Below are positions 5,521 through 7,992 of a DNA stretch of 7,992 nucleotides, piece after piece. The notes under the pieces were generated by a model. It was not told the origin of the DNA. It saw only the letters and a list, made by a program, of their open reading frames with translations, and did not search any database. The stretch is from an uncultured Megasphaera sp. (lineage in GTDB: Bacteria; Bacillota; Negativicutes; Veillonellales; Megasphaeraceae). The translations under genes and the position numbers were made by a program. Every line of letters starts with the position of its first letter. Position 1 is the first letter of the stretch. The stretch covers positions 1-7,992 of the forward strand of contig UQHB01000065.1 of NCBI GenBank assembly GCA_900540735.1, written 5' to 3'.

Positions 5521-5659
5521 GAAGAAACTATGGCAGAGAATGCCGCGGTAAAGGGCATACTTTTACGACTTAGGACGTTCCGTATGCGTCTTAAAAAGTA
5601 CGCCCTTTACCTAACATCTTCAGAAATCAATGGTTTATCTCCTAATATATAGTTTCTTC
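5521..5659. repeat. inverted-repeat element D with long internal hairpin
   Basis: GAAGAAACTAT (5521-5531) and ATAGTTTCTTC (5649-5659) are perfect 11-bp inverted ends. Between them, 5548-5565 (GTAAAGGGCATACTTTTA) pairs with 5593-5610 (AAAAAGTACGCCCTTTAC) over 18 positions with one G-U and one mismatch, and a small hairpin ACG-TTC-CGT sits in the loop. The first end lies just after the amidase stop. It does not share visible sequence with element B/C. After it, 5660-5710 holds only a weak hairpin (GGTAATGG with CCTTACC) ahead of the DUF1659 ribosome site. It could be a MITE or a structured leader. Confidence 0.5.
5530..5652 (+). CDS. possible 40-residue peptide inside element D
   Basis: An ATG at 5530 follows GGAGAGG (5515-5521) at a good distance and opens a 40-residue frame (MAENAAVKGILLRLRTFRMR, then LKKYALYLTSSEINGLSPNI, stop TAG 5650). 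The peptide is basic and amphipathic in the middle. Because both arms of the hairpin lie inside the frame, and the codons show no clear bias, the reading may be accidental. Listed for completeness. Confidence 0.2.
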   Translation: MAENAAVKGILLRLRTFRMRLKKYALYLTSSEINGLSPNI

Positions 5660-5726
5660 TTAACAGCTACGGTAATGGTCTCATTGGCCTTACCAATAAA
5701 ATTTTACGAAGAAAGGAGGGATTGGT

Positions 5727-5948
5727 ATGGCAAAACGGCTTGGTGTTCTTGCGAAGTTGAAAATGGTCTATTCTTATATGGATGGAGAAGGCCACGAGCA
5801 GGAACGTAAGAAAACGTTCAACAATTTGAAGCCCGACCAGGATGTGGCGAAGATTTTGGCTGCAGGGAATGCGTTAGGTTCGCTTCAAGAGGATGCAGTG
5901 AAGGCGATTCATGAGATTGCTGAGTATGAATTAATCGAGACTGCGTAG
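5727..5948 (+). CDS. DUF1659 domain protein
   Basis: A 73-residue protein matching DUF1659 (PF07872), a small family found next to DUF2922 genes in Firmicutes: MAKRLGVLAKLKMVYSYMDG, then KKTFNNLKPDQDVAKILAAGNALGSLQ, then IHEIAEYELIE. The function is unknown. The central segment (about residues 31-52) predicts a helix after a beta-hairpin start, a compact fold without membrane segments. The start is marked by GAAAGGAGGGATTGGTATGG, identical over 20 bp to the start region of the DUF2922 gene. The gene is followed immediately by structured element C. Confidence 0.8.
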   Translation: MAKRLGVLAKLKMVYSYMDGEGHEQERKKTFNNLKPDQDVAKILAAGNALGSLQEDAVKAIHEIAEYELIETA

Positions 5949-5951
5949 GCA

Positions 5952-6105
5952 ACATATGCTTGGACGGTCGAAGAGTTACTCTTGTCCGTCCGCAGAGGAG
6001 GCTCACGATGTGGTGAATCTTCTGTGACGTAGTGTGTTGTTCTGCTTGACGCCATAACCGTCTGGCGGAGCGGCCAATGAGTAACCCTTCTCCCTCCCGG
6101 TATCG
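5952..6105 (+). ncRNA. structured repeat element, copy C
   Basis: Begins 3 nt after the DUF1659 stop and fills the gap before DUF2922. The 5' hairpin pairs GGACGG (5962-5967) with CCGTCC (5986-5991) and AAGAG (5971-5975) with CTCTT (5979-5983). The same loop carries GTTACTC (5975-5981), complementary to GAGTAAC (6079-6085). GGAGG (5997-6001) can pair with CCTCC (6093-6097). Conserved blocks are CTCACGATGTGGT (6002-6014), GACGCCATAACC (6048-6059) and TTCTCCCTCCC (6088-6098). The loop-to-3' pairing crosses the closing stem, i.e. a pseudoknot. It might act as a leader for DUF2922 or as a mobile element; no reading frame is convincing. Confidence 0.5.
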
Positions 6106-6168
6106 TCACTTCAATTACATGACTACGATGTCGGGGCGGGGTAAATATAGCGGAAAGGAGGGATTGGT

Positions 6169-6399
6169 ATGGTTACTTCGGAGACGAGAAATTTGCAGCT
6201 TGAGTTTTCGTGTGCTGATGGGAAGAAAATGAGTTTTTCCTTATTGGACCCTAAGACAGACCTGAAAAAGGCTGATGTTGACACGGCGGCACAGACGGTG
6301 ATTGCGCAGAATGTGTTTATGAACACGGACAAGGCTGAGCTCGTGGCACTCCATGCGGCGCGTATCGTGAGCAAGACGGTCGAGTCTATTGACGCGTAG
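6169..6399 (+). CDS. DUF2922 domain protein
   Basis: A 76-residue protein matching DUF2922 (PF11148): LQLEFSCADGKKMSFSLLDP near the start, DLKKADVDTAAQTVIAQNVF in the middle, and KAELVALHAARIVSKTVE at the end. The pattern of a beta-hairpin, DP-x-x-DL, then a helix and a final strand/helix is typical of the family. The function is unknown; it usually accompanies DUF1659. The start ATG 6169 follows the same 20-bp initiation region as DUF1659. It is the last gene of the plus-strand module and is followed by a terminator after 15 nt. Confidence 0.82.
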   Translation: MVTSETRNLQLEFSCADGKKMSFSLLDPKTDLKKADVDTAAQTVIAQNVFMNTDKAELVALHAARIVSKTVESIDA

Positions 6400-6414
6400 A
6401 AGTGAATAGGAAGG

Positions 6415-6446
6415 CTCTCTCAGGGACGATTCTCTGAGGGAGTTTT
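6415..6446 (+). terminator. rho-independent terminator after DUF2922
   Basis: CTCTCTCAG (6415-6423) pairs with CTGAGGGAG (6434-6442) with one G-U pair and a 10-nt loop, followed by TTTT (6443-6446). It closes the accessory module transcript. Confidence 0.8.
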
Positions 6447-6473
6447 CTGTGCATGCTTTACTTTAAAAGATTA

Positions 6474-6547
6474 AGTGTATACTGCATAACTACATGTTAT
6501 TATACAATACACTATATACACATATATCTTCACATGCGTATATAGTG
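6474..6547. repeat. overlapping palindromes upstream of the sigma factor gene
   Basis: CACTATATAC (6510-6519) and GTATATAGTG (6538-6547) are perfect 10-bp inverted repeats with an 18-nt spacer. AGTGTAT (6474-6480) is also the inverse of ATACACT (6507-6513), so the two pairings are mutually exclusive. The AT-rich stretch lies just before the candidate promoter of the sigma gene and could be an operator or a leader hairpin. The remaining gap (6448-6640) holds no gene that I can see. Confidence 0.4.
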
Positions 6548-6563
6548 CATAAATAATCGAAAG

Positions 6564-6590
6564 TGGACAACTTTGATGTTATGCTAAAAT
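6564..6590 (+). promoter_or_regulatory. possible promoter for the sigma factor gene
   Basis: TGGACA (6564-6569) and TAAAAT (6585-6590) with TGC directly before (extended -10 TG-N-TAAAAT), spacer 15 bp. The spacer is short, but the extended -10 compensates. The leader to the ATG at 6692 would be about 95 nt. Confidence 0.35.
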
Positions 6591-6691
6591 GAAATGGATT
6601 ACCCCCTATCTTTTTCTCAGTAAGTCTGCCATAATGAGAGCACAGCATGCATGCAGTAAACATAAACTATAGGAAAGGCAGGTATATACAT

Positions 6692-7288
6692 ATGCAAACA
6701 TACCGCCAATTAATTAGACAAGCACAACGAGGCGATGCAGACGCAGTAACGGAGATTGTGGACAGATTTGACGGACTCATCGTTTCGATGGCATTATGTT
6801 TTAAAGCGTTTTTTCCTGATTTTGAAGAGGCAAAATCTATTAGTACGTGCGCCCTTATTGATGGGATTTATTCATGCGATTTGATGACGGATACGCTAGT
6901 GGCATATCATTTTAAGGCTCAGATTGTACGGCGATTTAACAAGGAAAAGTGCCTGCTTATTAAGCATGACAAGCATCGGCAGCATTATTTTTATGAAACG
7001 GCTCAGGAAGAGGAACGGGAGTTGCTGGAAGTGCCGGATACGGCGCAACGGTCTCCGGAAGAAACGTGTATTTTAGCGGAAGAGAGAGTCTTATTAGCCG
7101 AAGGAATGGCGTTGTTATCGCAATGTGAAAGAGATGTGCTGCACCTCAAGTATTATGCGAAAAAGACGAATATTCAAATTGGTGAAGCCTTAGGAATACA
7201 TCGCCATAAGGTGGGGATGATTCATAAGGATGCACGAGAACAATTGCGGCAGTATTTGCAAAATAAATCGCCTAAACGTTTTTCATGA
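6692..7288 (+). CDS. sigma-70-like RNA polymerase sigma factor
   Basis: A 198-residue protein of the small sigma-70-type regulators. Residues 2-60 fit a weak region 2 (RQLIRQAQRGDADAVTEIVD, then LIVSMALCFKAF, DFEEAKSISTCALIDGIYSC), a pattern like the D-x-E-x-A/D-S of core binding in helix 2. Residues 131-190 carry a clear region 4 helix-turn-helix: LLSQCERDVLHLKYYAKKTN followed by IQIGEALGIHRHKVGMIHKDA. It would bind core RNA polymerase and a -35-type element. The start at ATG 6692 is preferred to the in-frame ATG at 6647, because AGGAAAGG (6671-6678) precedes it and family alignment begins near MQTYRQL. Similar factors in Firmicutes sit beside phage-like or competence genes, but the regulon cannot be read here. 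It ends at 7288 next to the FHA fragment. Confidence 0.75.
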   Translation: MQTYRQLIRQAQRGDADAVTEIVDRFDGLIVSMALCFKAFFPDFEEAKSISTCALIDGIYSCDLMTDTLVAYHFKAQIVRRFNKEKCLLIKHDKHRQHYFYETAQEEERELLEVPDTAQRSPEETCILAEERVLLAEGMALLSQCERDVLHLKYYAKKTNIQIGEALGIHRHKVGMIHKDAREQLRQYLQNKSPKRFS

Positions 7289-7316
7289 TTTTCCGGCTGT
7301 AAACGTGACCATTAGT

Positions 7317-7992
7317 ATGTCTATACGCAGGCATACAAAAGATATTACTTTAGATGCAGGGAAAAATACACAGACGACAACGGACAACCTCAGCAGTGCT
7401 GGCACTTCTATGGGTGCTACTTTTGGCGCAGGGGGCTTGCAAAATATCGATGCATCTTTCTCCAAGGCAAAAGATAATGGTACGACTGAAGTCACGACCC
7501 ATACCGGTACGACGATTGTGGCTAATAATACCTTGAAGACCGAATCCGGTAAAGACACGCATATTATTGGCTCCCAAGTTGCTGGCAACACGGTGAACGT
7601 AAATGTCGGGCATAACCTCCATATAGAAAGTCTTCAAGATACAGAAACGTATAAAGAACACAGCTCGTCTATGGGCGGTGGCATCAGCCACGGTGTGACA
7701 AATGGTAAATTAGGTAATTCAACCAGCTCTGGTTCTGCTAGTAAAGGTTCTATGAATAGCGACTACGCCAGCGTGACTAAACAAGCGGGTATCTATTCTG
7801 GAGACGGCGGCTTTAACATCAACGTAGAAAACGATACTCATCTTAAAGGAGCGATTATCGACAGTAATGCCGACGCCGATAAAAATAATCTCACGACAGG
7901 GACGCTCAAGACAGAAGATATAAAAAATAAAGCATCCTATGATGTAAAAAACGTTGGCGTATCATATCAGCATTTTACAGATGCACAAAAAG
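7317..7992 (+). CDS. haemagglutinin-repeat (FhaB/CdiA-like) protein fragment, 5'-truncated, runs off window
   Basis: A frame open to the end of the window encodes 225 residues of a filamentous haemagglutinin/CdiA-type exoprotein. Typical repeat features are SGKDTHIIGSQVAGNTVNVN (77-96) followed by VGHNLHIESLQDTETY (97-112), SGDGGFNINVENDTHLKGA (161-179), and NLTTGTLKTEDIKNKASYDV (191-210), like the Fil_haemagg_2 repeat and the LTTGTL-x-x-x-DI segment near the C-terminal part of CdiA. Full proteins are thousands of residues, with a signal peptide and a two-partner-secretion domain that are absent here. The ATG at 7317 has no ribosome site; the frame stays open upstream into the sigma gene's 3' end, so homology may begin a few codons earlier. 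It is more likely an orphan or recombined fragment than an independently expressed gene. GC content is higher than in the operon at 1009-2797. Confidence 0.7.
   Translation, partial: MSIRRHTKDITLDAGKNTQTTTDNLSSAGTSMGATFGAGGLQNIDASFSKAKDNGTTEVTTHTGTTIVANNTLKTESGKDTHIIGSQVAGNTVNVNVGHNLHIESLQDTETYKEHSSSMGGGISHGVTNGKLGNSTSSGSASKGSMNSDYASVTKQAGIYSGDGGFNINVENDTHLKGAIIDSNADADKNNLTTGTLKTEDIKNKASYDVKNVGVSYQHFTDAQK

Noticed and set aside
5630..5700. Minus-strand peptide NFIGKANETITVAVKKKLYI between two stops
   Set aside because: It looks slightly protein-like but is only 22 codons with stops at both ends and no start; treated as chance.
4356..6105. Retron, CRISPR array, integron attC site or diversity-generating retroelement as an explanation of the repeats
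   Set aside because: No reverse transcriptase, Cas gene, regular spacers, integrase or variable/template repeat pair is present in the window, and the repeats lack the attC core sequence pattern.
5909..6109. Minus-strand frames across element C (66 and 62 codons)
   Set aside because: They cover the repeat and the antisense of DUF1659; matched segments in copy B read in another frame, so they are not a conserved protein.
7283..7691. Two minus-strand frames of about 100 codons opposite the haemagglutinin fragment
   Set aside because: The plus strand has a clear family match over the same region; the minus frames are its shadows.

Overview
The window is most likely from a Veillonella-like member of the Negativicutes. 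The base composition is AT-rich, the Shine-Dalgarno sequences are strong and Firmicute-type (AGGAGG, AAAGGAGGG), and the genes include a phage-type DnaD-like replisome organizer and a DUF1659/DUF2922 pair. All of this sits beside a filamentous-haemagglutinin/CdiA-like surface protein, which normally needs an outer membrane. Firmicute expression signals plus a two-partner-secretion-type exoprotein point to diderm Firmicutes. This is inference; no 16S rRNA or other marker gene is present.

Layout. (1) 1-760: an unrecognised single-membrane-anchor protein, then a strong bidirectional terminator hairpin. (2) 768-893, minus strand: a remnant of the C-terminus of a cysteine-synthase-type PLP enzyme. 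(3) 933-2797: an extended -10 promoter drives a tight three-gene operon of a BacA/prephenate-dehydratase-like protein, a DUF2000 protein and an EamA/DMT exporter. (4) 2798-3189: an intergenic region with a palindrome, an AT-rich iteron-like array, an 18-bp fragment of a repeat family, a textbook terminator and a possible promoter. (5) 3190-6447: a phage-derived accessory module on the plus strand, with a replisome organizer, an overlapping small helicase-loader-like protein, a small hypothetical protein, an amidase_3 endolysin-like protein, DUF1659 and DUF2922, closed by a terminator. (6) 6448-7288: a palindrome-rich leader and a sigma-70-like factor. (7) 7317-7992: the start of an orphan, 5'-truncated haemagglutinin-repeat fragment that runs off the window.

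The most notable signal lies between the genes of the accessory module. A structured element of about 160 nt occurs as two full-length plus-strand copies (about 4357 and 5952), one inverted copy (ending at 4718), and an 18-bp left-end fragment (2973). The copies keep short motifs (TATGCTTGGAC, CTCACGNTGTGGT, GACGYCATAACC, CTCCC). They also keep a long-range pairing between a 5' hairpin loop and a 3' segment while the paired sequence differs: GTTACTC/GAGTAAC, GGTTCCC/GGGAACC and TTCCTA/TAGGAA. This is compensatory change expected of a folded RNA with a pseudoknot. I do not recognise it as a known family. The copies separate gene cassettes, and one locus has two copies head-to-head with perfect 14-bp terminal inverted repeats, so the element may be mobile or a recombination boundary as well as an RNA.

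Working together: genes 1009-2797 look like a small metabolite-and-export operon that recalls bacA and the exporter of bacilysin loci. The 3190-6447 block looks like a degenerate phage or plasmid-like replication/lysis module without structural, integrase or terminase genes in view.
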